A stretch of DNA of 35,754 nucleotides from CAXQZM01 sp964228455 (GCA_964228455.1 CAXQZM010000021.1:1-35754); one strand, 5' to 3'; positions 8,076-15,922 are shown, counted from the stretch's first letter. Made by a program: numbers and translations. Notes: generated by a model not told the origin, from the letters alone.

Positions 8076-8830
8076 AATATCCAACAGCTGGCTTCATCGT
8101 TATTGGTAACGAAGTGCTATCAGGCCGCACTCGTGAAGGGAACCTACAAACTCTAGCGCAAAAACTATCAACTTTAGGGATCGAAGTTCGCGAGACACGG
8201 ATTGTTTTAGACCTGGAACCACACATAATTGACTGTATCCGGGAATTGTCGTCCAAATACAGTTATGTCTTCACCTCCGGCGGTATTGGACCAACTCATG
8301 ATGATATCACTGCTGCAGCGGTCGCGAAAGCTTTCAACACAGAACTCTATGAAGATCCAGCCGCAAGAGAAATGTTGCTGTCTCATTATGGACAAGAAAA
8401 TTTAACAGATGAGCGCCTTAAAATGGCGCAAGTTCCCCGAGGATCTCGTTTGATTGAGAATCCGGTTTCGAAAGCTCCTGGGTTTTGGCTTAATAATGTT
8501 CTTGTAATGGCGGGAGTACCTAAGATCTTTGAAGCACTAGTAGATAGCGCCCTTCCATTTTTGGAGGGCGGAATACCCGTAGCTTCGGGAACATTAGTTG
8601 TTCAAATAGGCGAAAGCTTGATTGCTGGAATCATGAGTGACGTAGAGGCTAACTTTTCGCAGCTGACGGTAGGTTCTTACCCTTATTTCCGCGCAGGGCA
8701 GCATGGAACATCGATTGTTACGCGGTCTCGAAATGAGAAAGATGTAGAAACCGCAATGGAAACTCTGACGCAACGGTTAGAGTACGTTGGTTATCGCGTT
8801 GAGAATCAAGGCATTCAGTTACCTAAGTAA
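8072..8830 (+). CDS. CinA-type molybdopterin-binding-fold protein
   Basis: A 252-residue protein consisting of the CinA N-terminal (MoCF/MoaB-like) domain and a short tail. The signature GFIVIGNEVLSGRTREGN begins at residue 7 and TSGGIGPTHDDIT spans about 68-80. The C-terminal nicotinamide-nucleotide deamidase domain of full CinA is absent, as in many alphaproteobacterial homologues. The fold binds molybdopterin in MoaB and MoeA, and placement directly after tupA (ATGA overlap) hints at a cofactor role. The CinA domain alone is also linked to NMN/ADP-ribose pyrophosphatase activity, and an NAD kinase follows 18 bp downstream, so NAD metabolism is an equal alternative. Confidence 0.85.
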   Translation: MKYPTAGFIVIGNEVLSGRTREGNLQTLAQKLSTLGIEVRETRIVLDLEPHIIDCIRELSSKYSYVFTSGGIGPTHDDITAAAVAKAFNTELYEDPAAREMLLSHYGQENLTDERLKMAQVPRGSRLIENPVSKAPGFWLNNVLVMAGVPKIFEALVDSALPFLEGGIPVASGTLVVQIGESLIAGIMSDVEANFSQLTVGSYPYFRAGQHGTSIVTRSRNEKDVETAMETLTQRLEYVGYRVENQGIQLPK

Positions 8831-8848
8831 TTGGTCTAGGAACAACTT

Positions 8849-9607
8849 ATGAGCTCTTTACGTCTAACCTTCTGCGCTTCTGGCACTGCTGAGGCCCAAG
8901 AAACTCTCTTGAAGCTGCAAGCGATTTATCCTGATTCTGGATCAGATGCGGACGTTCTGGTCTGCATCGGTGGAGATGGGTTTCTTTTAGAAACCTTATC
9001 GAATGCTCCAAAGCTGCCAGTTTATGGAGTTAATCTGGGTACCGTTGGCTTCTTGCTAAACCCCTTTGTTCCAGAGGGTTTGGTTGAGAGGGTCGCTCAC
9101 GCTCGAAGTATATCAATCCATCCTCTAGAAATGCGTGCGGTCGACACCAACGGTGGTGAGCATAAGATAAATGCACTTAATGAAGTAGCACTATTTCGAC
9201 AAACTCGTCAGGCTGCACAAATAGAGATCGAAATCGACGATACCCCTCGAATGGAGGCATTGGTGTGTGATGGTATTCTAGTCTGCACACCCGCGGGATC
9301 TACGGCATACAATCTATCAGCTCATGGGCCCATCTTACCACTCAGATCAAAGCTCCTCGGCCTCACGCCAATATCAGCATTTCGGCCTAGGCGCTGGAGA
9401 GGTGCGTTATTACCAGATGATTCAAAAGTAACCTTGCGAATCACAGATCCAACCAAACGACCAGTATCGGCCACCGCTGATTCTACGGAGGTAAGAGATG
9501 TTAGTGAAGTCCATGTCCGACTAACTAAAAATCAAGCGCAGACCTTACTGTTTGATCCTGATCACCACCTCGAGGAACGGATTATGCAAGAACAATTCCA
9601 GGAATGA
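8849..9607 (+). CDS. nadK: NAD kinase
   Basis: Phosphorylates NAD to NADP using ATP or polyphosphate, in the cytoplasm. Its 252 residues show the catalytic GGDG at residues 41-44 (VCIGGDGFLLETL), the ALNEVALFR motif with the conserved NE pair, and the glycine-rich DGILVCTPAGSTAYNLSA block that closes the NAD site; spacing is normal for the short alphaproteobacterial form. The start ATG has AGGAA seven bases upstream. Its stop overlaps the methyltransferase ATG (ATGA). It sits within the plus-strand run downstream of the tungstate genes. Confidence 0.94.
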   Translation: MSSLRLTFCASGTAEAQETLLKLQAIYPDSGSDADVLVCIGGDGFLLETLSNAPKLPVYGVNLGTVGFLLNPFVPEGLVERVAHARSISIHPLEMRAVDTNGGEHKINALNEVALFRQTRQAAQIEIEIDDTPRMEALVCDGILVCTPAGSTAYNLSAHGPILPLRSKLLGLTPISAFRPRRWRGALLPDDSKVTLRITDPTKRPVSATADSTEVRDVSEVHVRLTKNQAQTLLFDPDHHLEERIMQEQFQE

Positions 9608-10428
9608 TTAATCATCTGAAAATCAATAAAATTAATTGGGATGAGCGAGCAGATATTCATATGTCTGATCCCGATGACTGGTACGGAGTTAAAGAGTTTT
9701 TAGCTGGATCAAATGCTCTCAACCCAATCGAGAAACAGGCCCTTGGAGACCTAGCAGGCCTCAAGGTACTGCACCTCCAGTGTCACATAGGCCTGGATAC
9801 ACTCTCTATTGCCCGTGACGCTCAAAAAGTAGTTGGTGTAGATTTTTCGAGTAACGCTTTGGCTCATGCGCGTGATTTGGCAGAGAGATCAGGATTATCC
9901 CATAAAGTCACATGGATAGAATCAGATGCATTGTCAGTTACCCCATTATTGGACAGTGACTTCGACTTAGCATTTGCTTCATGGGGGGCAACATGCTGGC
10001 TGCCAGATATCTTCAAGTGGGCCAACGTAATGGCAAGTGCCCTTAAACCAGGCGGACGATTATACTACATCGACGCCCATCCAGGAACATTCACTCTCGA
10101 ATATAAGGATGACAAACTCACGCCAACATATGACTACCGTACGCCCCGCAACAAACCCCTGAGATTCCACTCAGAGTTTTCTTACAATGAGTCCAATACT
10201 CGAGCTAGACAAACTTTATCTGTCGAGTGGATGAGGCCAATATCCGATTACTTGAGTGCAATTCGACAAGCGGGGTTGGACTTGGAAGACTTCCAAGAAC
10301 ATGAATTCATACCTTGGCGTGGCTTTCCTATAATGGAAAGAAGTTCGGAGGATCGTCAATATCGATTGCCTCCCGAACATCCTAGAACTCCCCTCGCTTT
10401 TAGCTTTTGGGCTCGGAAAATTGATTAG
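9604..10428 (+). CDS. Class I SAM-dependent methyltransferase
   Basis: A 274-residue cytoplasmic enzyme of the Rossmann-fold methyltransferase class. Motif I appears as VLHLQCHIGLDTL (residues 55-67), in the variant seen in the LQCHFG-DTLS subgroup. It is followed by the acidic end of strand 2 (VVGVDFS), a motif II-like LAFASWGATCWLPD and motif III KPGGRLYYIDAHP. Such proteins methylate small molecules in most tested cases; no substrate can be assigned here. The start ATG overlaps nadK by four bases, and its end overlaps the next gene by eight, so it belongs to the same transcript. Confidence 0.88.
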   Translation: MINHLKINKINWDERADIHMSDPDDWYGVKEFLAGSNALNPIEKQALGDLAGLKVLHLQCHIGLDTLSIARDAQKVVGVDFSSNALAHARDLAERSGLSHKVTWIESDALSVTPLLDSDFDLAFASWGATCWLPDIFKWANVMASALKPGGRLYYIDAHPGTFTLEYKDDKLTPTYDYRTPRNKPLRFHSEFSYNESNTRARQTLSVEWMRPISDYLSAIRQAGLDLEDFQEHEFIPWRGFPIMERSSEDRQYRLPPEHPRTPLAFSFWARKID

Positions 10429-10960
10429 CGCGGCGGAAGATATCGTTATTCACTCCTCCGGAAGACGGCTCTATGCCCTCGGGGCATTTGCTTCATTTTG
10501 CTTTGTTGGAGGTATTTTCCAACTCTTACCACTTCTCGAGGCTCAGGAACTAAAATCTTTCTGGGGTTGGACATTCATACTTATGTGCGTTTTGTTTGCA
10601 GTCTGGGCAATATGTGCATTCTGGATTGGACTGAGGCAGCACGAAATAGCTTATCGCCTCACTGAAGAAGGGGTTTATTTTGGTAACCAATCTGATCCTG
10701 CTTTCCAATGGAAAGAGATCCAGGGCGCCCGCCTTGTTCGGGGAAAACGGCGAAGCTACGTAGCTATCATTTTGAAAGATGGAGCGAAATTCAATCGCGC
10801 CGGTATCTTACCAGACTTGATTGCAACGTTCTTAGGAAAGCCAACAGATTCAGGTGTTGTGGTCTCTAATGTTGACACCCGTATAGATTTTTCAACGTTA
10901 TTAGACTTGATACGGCCTTTCCTACGCACATATGGCCTCTCAGAACTGACAGAAAGTTAA
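10421..10960 (+). CDS. Two-helix membrane protein with PH-like domain, function unknown
   Basis: I do not recognise a named family with certainty. The 179-residue product has two hydrophobic helices (about residues 17-37 and 47-71) separated by a short acidic loop. A soluble region of about 100 residues follows with a beta-rich pattern (AYRLTEEGVYFG, FQWKEIQGARLV, YVAIILKDG) resembling the PH-like domain of STM3941-type membrane proteins; this is an inference from pattern only. The start is a TTG preceded by GGAAA and overlaps the methyltransferase stop by eight bases. The next gene follows after five bases. Confidence 0.65.
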   Translation: MISAAEDIVIHSSGRRLYALGAFASFCFVGGIFQLLPLLEAQELKSFWGWTFILMCVLFAVWAICAFWIGLRQHEIAYRLTEEGVYFGNQSDPAFQWKEIQGARLVRGKRRSYVAIILKDGAKFNRAGILPDLIATFLGKPTDSGVVVSNVDTRIDFSTLLDLIRPFLRTYGLSELTES

Positions 10961-10965
10961 TCTTT

Positions 10966-11277
10966 ATGCCTACAATATACGTTACGGATCGAGATGGTCA
11001 TACCCAAGAAGTAGAGGGCACCAATGGATGGTCCCTAATGGAGGCAATTCGTGACGCAGGAATGCCAATCGAAGCAGCTTGCGGAGGTTGCGCATCATGT
11101 GCAACTTGTCATGTATATATAGACGGTGATTGGTTTAATAAATTGCCCAATATGGGAGAAGAAGAAGAAGATATGTTAGACCTTGCTTTAGAGGTGCAAG
11201 ACACATCTCGGCTCTCATGTCAGGTAAAACTTAGTGACGACATCCATGGATTAAAAGTCACCCTAGCACCGGACTAA
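10966..11277 (+). CDS. [2Fe-2S] ferredoxin, adrenodoxin type
   Basis: Small electron carrier of 103 residues. The cluster ligands follow the adrenodoxin/putidaredoxin pattern C-x5-C-x2-C...C: C39, C45, C48 and C85, with an extra cysteine at 42. Family landmarks such as the N-terminal YVTDRDGH strand, SLMEAIRDAG helix and acidic EEEED segment before the last ligand are present. Members serve cytochromes P450, Rieske oxygenases and [Fe-S] assembly. No P450 or oxygenase is in the window, so the partner is open; the ferredoxin reductase at 2254 is a candidate. It lies within the plus-strand run, four bases ahead of the protease gene's TTG. Confidence 0.93.
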   Translation: MPTIYVTDRDGHTQEVEGTNGWSLMEAIRDAGMPIEAACGGCASCATCHVYIDGDWFNKLPNMGEEEEDMLDLALEVQDTSRLSCQVKLSDDIHGLKVTLAPD

Positions 11278-11280
11278 ATC

Positions 11281-11958
11281 TTGGACCCAATACTCATAGC
11301 TATACAGCTGATCTCGCTACTTATTGGTTTTTCTTTGCACGAAGCAGGACATGCTTATTGCGCAAGTTTTCTTGGCGACAATACTTCTCAGAAACTCGGT
11401 CGACTCACAGCTAATCCATTGAAACACCTCGACCCGTTTGGATCAGTAGTACTGCCAATAATGTTAATTCTGGCTGGGTCCCCATTTATTTTTGCAGCAG
11501 CAAAACCAGTACCTGTTAACCCAAGAAATTTTAAGCGCCCTTTTGCTGACTTTGCAATCGTCGCACTCGCGGGTCCGATGGTTAACATTTTTTTGGCGCT
11601 CGCTGCCGCGCTTACGATGCGCTATACTGGACTTGATAACGCAATGCTAATTACTTTTTTAGTTTTCTTCATCTGGATCAACCTTGTATTAGCATTCTTT
11701 AACCTTCTTCCTATTCCGCCACTAGATGGCAGCAAAGTGCTCGCTGGGCTACTACCGCGCGCCGCGGCATCACAGTTTATCAGGTTAGAGAAATTTGGTT
11801 TCCTATTTCTTATTCTTTTAATTTTTGGAGGCAGTCTTTTACCCTTCTCTCCATTAGCGGAATGGATTTTCTTTCTAAAAGCCGCATTTAATCCATTACT
11901 AGAGCACGCAGCTGGCTTTCCACTTGGTGAGCAAATGGACCAGCTATTTGGAATATGA
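11281..11958 (+). CDS. Site-2 protease family (M50) membrane metalloprotease
   Basis: Multi-pass membrane zinc protease of 225 residues. The zinc site HEAGH is at residues 20-24 in the first helix, and the third ligand is supplied by the NLLPIPPLDGSKV motif near residue 147. The absence of PDZ or CBS domains places it in the small, soluble-domain-free group (like SREBPP/YwhC) rather than RseP. Such enzymes cut transmembrane segments, but substrates of this group are largely unknown. The start is TTG, three bases after the ferredoxin stop, with no strong ribosome site, which suggests coupling. It ends the plus-strand run that began with tupB. Confidence 0.9.
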   Translation: MDPILIAIQLISLLIGFSLHEAGHAYCASFLGDNTSQKLGRLTANPLKHLDPFGSVVLPIMLILAGSPFIFAAAKPVPVNPRNFKRPFADFAIVALAGPMVNIFLALAAALTMRYTGLDNAMLITFLVFFIWINLVLAFFNLLPIPPLDGSKVLAGLLPRAAASQFIRLEKFGFLFLILLIFGGSLLPFSPLAEWIFFLKAAFNPLLEHAAGFPLGEQMDQLFGI

Positions 11959-12053
11959 TGAGTTTCTTAATTGTTTATTTGTCCGAACTAAGAAAAGTCG
12001 CATCCGTTTTAGCACATGGCGCGATTTGGGGGACTCAACCTTCCGTTTCCGTC

Positions 12054-12069
12054 TGCTAAGGGATTAGCA
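12054..12069 (+). promoter_or_regulatory. Perfect hairpin ahead of the corrinoid gene
   Basis: TGCTAA and TTAGCA pair perfectly around a GGGA loop in the 140-bp gap between the protease gene and the corrinoid gene, 30 bases ahead of its ATG. It lacks a U tract, so it is not a terminator. It could be an operator or an RNA hairpin near the ribosome site. The rest of the gap (11959-12098) shows no gene and no clear promoter boxes. Confidence 0.35.
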
Positions 12070-12098
12070 AATCGATTCTAATCTAAGAAAGTTCCAGT

Positions 12099-12812
12099 AT
12101 GTCAGATGTGGAAGACGATATCATCCTATCAGAGCTACCAGATGAAGAGCTGGTTGAGCAAATGCACGATGATCTTTACGATGGGCTTAAAGAAGAAATC
12201 GAGGAAGCAACACAGATCCTCCTAGATCGTGGTTGGGAACCATATCGAGTTCTTCAGGAGGCCCTCGTTGGAGGCATGACAATTGTCGGAATAGATTTCA
12301 GAGATGGAATACTGTTTGTGCCCGAGGTGTTGATGTCCGCAAATGCGATGAAAGCCGGTATGGCAATTTTAAAACCATTACTTGCGGAGACCGGTGCTGC
12401 ATCTGTTGGGACAATGGTAATCGGAACCGTGAAGGGTGACATTCACGACATTGGGAAAAACCTAGTGGCGATGATGATGGAAGGTGCGGGTTTCACAGTT
12501 ATTGATATTGGCATTAATAATCCGGTGGAGTCTTATTTCGAAGCACTTGAAGAACATAAGCCTGAGATCCTTGGAATGTCTGCGCTTTTGACAACGACTA
12601 TGCCCTATATGAAGGTCGTAATTGATGCACTCGTAGAGAACGGAGACCGGGACAAATATGTTGTTCTGGTTGGTGGCGCGCCACTCAATGAGGCTTTTGC
12701 AGATTCTATTGGAGCAGATGCTTATTGCCGAGACGCAGCAGTCGCTGTTGAAACAGCAAAAGAAATGTTAGCGAGAAAGCATAACCAGTTGCAAGCTGCC
12801 CGCGCAGCATAG
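12099..12812 (+). CDS. Corrinoid (B12-binding) methyltransferase protein, likely part of a split methionine synthase
   Basis: Carries a cobalamin cofactor that shuttles a methyl group. The 237 residues comprise an N-terminal four-helix cap (about 15-100) and a Rossmann B12-binding domain. The signature GDIHDIGKN supplies D114, the lower axial ligand H116 and G119; GMSALLTTTMPYMK and VLVGGAPLN complete the site. In family terms it resembles MtbC/MtaC. Close Rhodobacterales relatives, as I recall, were shown genetically to act with a separate pterin protein and a homocysteine-binding protein as a three-part methionine synthase. The next gene is that pterin protein. An RNA polymerase start is not evident; a hairpin lies 30 bases upstream. 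Confidence 0.92.
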   Translation: MSDVEDDIILSELPDEELVEQMHDDLYDGLKEEIEEATQILLDRGWEPYRVLQEALVGGMTIVGIDFRDGILFVPEVLMSANAMKAGMAILKPLLAETGAASVGTMVIGTVKGDIHDIGKNLVAMMMEGAGFTVIDIGINNPVESYFEALEEHKPEILGMSALLTTTMPYMKVVIDALVENGDRDKYVVLVGGAPLNEAFADSIGADAYCRDAAVAVETAKEMLARKHNQLQAARAA

Positions 12813-12976
12813 TTTGACCCTGTGCCGCTGATTAGAAAAGATTAAAAAAGTTCACTTGGCTAACGGTATGATGTCGCCTGCGGCGTAAATCTCCACAAGG
12901 TGGTCGCGGCTTGTCGCAGCATGGTAACTTTCTCAGGTAGGCAGCTTCAAACTCAGCTACACGAAAGTCTTACCGT
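12813..12976 (+). promoter_or_regulatory. Foldable leader before the pterin methyltransferase gene
   Basis: This 164-bp spacer separates two functionally linked genes in an otherwise tightly packed region. It can form several short stems: CGCC/GGCG near 12883, CCAC/GTGG near 12893, and a longer pairing of TGCGGC (about 12888) with GTCGCA (about 12915) that encloses the second. A motif-rich stretch, ATGGTAACTTTCTCAGG, follows near 12920. I could not match it to a cobalamin, SAM, SAH or THF riboswitch consensus from memory, so a regulatory role is an inference. Confidence 0.3.
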
Positions 12977-13969
12977 ATGGTTCAAACGATTGTTACATCC
13001 GCAAATAAGGAGCACATAATTGGTTTTGACCAACCCTTTACCATCATTGGTGAACGTTTGAATCCGACCAATCGAAATAAGTTTCTTGAGGAGCTAGCTG
13101 CCAAAGATTACTCCCGTGTAGAAAAGGATGCATTGGCACAAGTTGCAGCTGGCGCTCATATGCTCGACGTAAATGCCGGAATTCCGCCTCATATGGGATC
13201 TGAGCCAGAAATCCTGGTAGATATGATTAAACTTGTTCAATCTCTCACAGATCTGCCACTGGCGATTGATTCATCGGTCATAGATGCGCTGGAGGCAGGT
13301 TTAGCAGTCTACCAAGGCCGGCCCTTAGTTAATTCAGTGACTGGTGAAGAGGAGTCGCTAGAAAGAGTCCTGCCTCTTGTAAAAAAATATGACGCGGCAG
13401 TTGTAGCGATCTCAAACGACGAAACTGGTATCTCGAAGGATCCTGAGGTCCGGTATATGGTAGCCAAAAAAATTGTTGAACGCGCAGAGGATTATGGAAT
13501 TCCAAGAAGCCAAGTTGTTGTAGATCCCCTAGTAATGCCCCTTGGTGCGCATGAAGAAGGAATGACCCAAACCTACACAGTACAAGCTTTTGAGATTGTA
13601 AAAAAAATGCGGGAAGACCTCAGGGTTAACACCACTTGTGGGCTTTCCAATGTCTCATTTGGACTGCCTAATAGGCATGCAATGAATGGCTTTTTCATGT
13701 GTGCGGCCCAAGCCGTTGGTATGACATCTGCGATAATGAACCCTCTTATGCCAATAGGTGAGCGCAAGATCCTTGCCCACCTCGAGGCAACGGCACCCGA
13801 ACTGGTTCCACATTTTCCAAAGTACAATCTCGAGGTTACCGCAGCCTTAGCTACTGATGCTATGCTTGGGGTAGATCCGATGTGCCAGACTTGGATGGCT
13901 CGCTTTCGAACCCCGGCTCCAGCAGGCGAAGGCAGAGGCGGACGAGGCGGACGTCGCCGCCGAGCATAA
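12977..13969 (+). CDS. Methyltetrahydrofolate:corrinoid methyltransferase (pterin-binding), likely part of a split methionine synthase
   Basis: TIM-barrel pterin-binding enzyme of 330 residues that moves the methyl group of methyltetrahydrofolate to a corrinoid protein. Landmarks in order are FTIIGERLNPTNRNKF (near 21), MLDVNAGIP (near 61), LPLAIDSS (near 93), PLVNSVTGE (near 116), VVVDPLVMPLG (near 180) and NTTCGLSNVSFGLPNR (near 218); the spacing matches the MeTr/AcsE and MetH pterin modules. It ends in an Arg/Gly-rich tail (GRGGRGGRRRRA), which I recall in roseobacter homologues too. With the preceding corrinoid gene it probably supplies two parts of methionine synthase. Glycine-betaine or other C1 demethylation is an alternative. 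Confidence 0.9.
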   Translation: MVQTIVTSANKEHIIGFDQPFTIIGERLNPTNRNKFLEELAAKDYSRVEKDALAQVAAGAHMLDVNAGIPPHMGSEPEILVDMIKLVQSLTDLPLAIDSSVIDALEAGLAVYQGRPLVNSVTGEEESLERVLPLVKKYDAAVVAISNDETGISKDPEVRYMVAKKIVERAEDYGIPRSQVVVDPLVMPLGAHEEGMTQTYTVQAFEIVKKMREDLRVNTTCGLSNVSFGLPNRHAMNGFFMCAAQAVGMTSAIMNPLMPIGERKILAHLEATAPELVPHFPKYNLEVTAALATDAMLGVDPMCQTWMARFRTPAPAGEGRGGRGGRRRRA

Positions 13970-13999
13970 GGTTTGGAGCAGTGAGTAAGATCTATTTTC

Positions 14000-15862
14000 T
14001 TAAACTAATGTCTCCAGGGCAACCTCTGCTTTAATCCAAACTTCTTCTGCAGCTTCTAGTTCATCTTTGAGCTGCTTCCTTAGGATCCCATAAGACTCGA
14101 GTTTAGCGGGCTCCCTAGTATAAAGATCAGGATCGGCCAATCGATCTTCAAGTTTAGAAATCATGGCAACTAGTCTATCCATATCTTTCTCCGCAGACCT
14201 CAAAGCAGCTTGCAAATCCTTCTTCTCCTGTTTCGTTATCCTTGGTTTCTGAGGGAGCGAGCGCACCTCAATGGATTCAGCGGTTAAAGACTGTTGTTTT
14301 TTTAAAAGAAGATCACGGTAATCATCTAGATCTCCCTCAAATGGCAAAACCAAACCATCACTAACTAACCAAAGGCTATCAGCGCAAGCTGCTACCAAAT
14401 CTGGATCGTGACTAACTAGTATTACCGCCCCAGGGAAGTTTTGAATTGCTTGAACGAGAGCCTGTCGACTATCAACATCTAAGTGGTTCGTAGGCTCATC
14501 GAGCAATAGCACATGAGGCTGGCCCATTGACATCAAAGCAAGCAGCAATCGAGCTTTTTGTCCACCAGAGAGATCGCCAATGCGAGTTATAGCCCGTTCC
14601 GCTGCAAATCCAAACCCGCCTAATCGACGACGCACCTCAGTTTCAGATTTGCCTGGCATTAAACGACTCAAAGCGTCAATCGGTGTCTCAGAAAGGTTTA
14701 ACGACTCAGCCTGATGTTGCGCAAAATAACCAACACGAAGCTTACTTGATTTTAGCGTTTCACCTGCCTCACTCTGCAGTTGTCCAACAATCAACTTTAA
14801 TAAGGTTGATTTTCCCTGGCCATTTTTGCCTAACAGTGCGATTCTATCATCATAATTTAACTGAAAATTAATTTTAGAGAGAATTCGGTTGTTACCATAG
14901 CTCGCTTCAGCGTCTAAGAAGGTCAAAAGTGGGCTTGCAAGCGGCTTTGGCTCTGGAAAGTTTATCGGTAACGAACGTTCTGCAGACATAGCAGAAATGT
15001 CTTGTAGTTTCTCGAGCATCTTGACCCTGGATTGGGCCTGCTTTGCTTTGGAATCTTTGTACCGAAAACGATCAACGAAAGCTTGCATATGAGCCCTGCG
15101 AGCATCAATCTTGGCTTGGGCCTTTGCATCTAGCTCCATCTTCAATGCTCGCTGACGCTCGAATTCATCATATCCGCCAGTATATAATCTCAGCTTCTGA
15201 TCCGATAGATGGGCAATTTGATTTACACATCGATTCAACAAACCGCGGTCATGAGATACCACAACTAGAGTGCCTGGATAAGTCTGTAAATATGACTCCA
15301 GCCAAATTGTTGCCTCAAGATCTAGGTGATTTGTTGGCTCGTCGAGAAGAAGTAAGTCAGGTTCAACAAATAAGAGAGACGCCAATGCGACCCGCATGCG
15401 CCAGCCGCCAGAAAATTCCTCACAAGAACGGCTCTGAGTATTTTCATCAAAACCCAAACCAGCCAAAATAGTTGCAGCTCGACTTTTTGCTGTAAATGCG
15501 TTCAAATCTGTAAGCCGATCGTAGATGGAAGCAAGGTCACCCTCCACTTCCCCTATTTCAATCGCGTGAGCGCGATTCAATAGTTTAAAAACTTCCTGGT
15601 CGGCCTTTAAGACCGTATCGATTAAACTTGCTGATCCGCCAGGTGCCTCCTGTGTAGTCATCGCCATAGACCAACGACTAGGAACACTTATCTCACCTTC
15701 ATCAAGACCAACATCGCCATAGATCGCTCTTAACAGCGTTGATTTCCCGACCCCATTCTGGCCTACTAACCCAACACGTGAGCCAGGCCCAATGGAGAGG
15801 TTAGCGCTTTGTAATAAAGGCTTACCAGCTACTCTAAGGGTTAGTTTGTTTATGGATAACAT
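14000..15862 (-). CDS. yheS: ABC-F family ATPase, YheS-like
   Basis: Soluble ribosome-associated ATPase with two ABC cassettes and no membrane part, 620 residues. The first Walker A is GLVGQNGVGKST (residues 31-42) and the second is ALLGKNGQGKST near 340. Both cassettes have a signature (EEFSGGWRMRVALA, GDLSGGQKARLLLA) and LLLLDEPTNHLD. A P-site tRNA interaction motif region rich in basic residues (MQAFVDRFRYKDSKAKQAQSR) links them, and the last 80 residues form a charged coiled coil. Order, GYFAQHQ and C-terminal pattern match E. coli YheS. I chose the ATG at 15862, which begins directly at the first ABC strand; a frame opening at 16012 would add a 50-residue stretch with no family counterpart. 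Confidence 0.92.
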   Translation of the reverse strand: MLSINKLTLRVAGKPLLQSANLSIGPGSRVGLVGQNGVGKSTLLRAIYGDVGLDEGEISVPSRWSMAMTTQEAPGGSASLIDTVLKADQEVFKLLNRAHAIEIGEVEGDLASIYDRLTDLNAFTAKSRAATILAGLGFDENTQSRSCEEFSGGWRMRVALASLLFVEPDLLLLDEPTNHLDLEATIWLESYLQTYPGTLVVVSHDRGLLNRCVNQIAHLSDQKLRLYTGGYDEFERQRALKMELDAKAQAKIDARRAHMQAFVDRFRYKDSKAKQAQSRVKMLEKLQDISAMSAERSLPINFPEPKPLASPLLTFLDAEASYGNNRILSKINFQLNYDDRIALLGKNGQGKSTLLKLIVGQLQSEAGETLKSSKLRVGYFAQHQAESLNLSETPIDALSRLMPGKSETEVRRRLGGFGFAAERAITRIGDLSGGQKARLLLALMSMGQPHVLLLDEPTNHLDVDSRQALVQAIQNFPGAVILVSHDPDLVAACADSLWLVSDGLVLPFEGDLDDYRDLLLKKQQSLTAESIEVRSLPQKPRITKQEKKDLQAALRSAEKDMDRLVAMISKLEDRLADPDLYTREPAKLESYGILRKQLKDELEAAEEVWIKAEVALETLV

Positions 15863-15906
15863 TATGCTACTAAGTTTGAGGGCCGTGTCAGGATATAGAT
15901 AGTTTC

Positions 15907-15922
15907 GGGGTAAATTTACCCC
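15907..15922. promoter_or_regulatory. 16-bp perfect palindrome, possible operator
   Basis: GGGGTAAATTTACCCC is a perfect inverted repeat centred 53 bases upstream of the ABC-F ATG. It has the symmetry and size of a dimeric repressor site. It lies inside the likely untranslated leader of the ABC-F gene and about 230 bases upstream of ndk. No regulator gene is adjacent, so the binding protein is unknown. Confidence 0.45.

Noticed and set aside
12813..12976. Cobalamin riboswitch
   Set aside because: The spacer is a natural place for one, but I do not see the conserved GCCACTG-type box or the core sequence. I kept it only as an unclassified leader.
15043..15471. 142-codon frame antisense to the ABC-F gene
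   Set aside because: It lies wholly inside a well-supported ABC-F gene and shows no domain or start signal.
14000..15862. Antibiotic-resistance ABC-F protein
   Set aside because: Length, C-terminal coiled coil and interdomain linker match the YheS housekeeping group; no long antibiotic-resistance-domain linker is seen.
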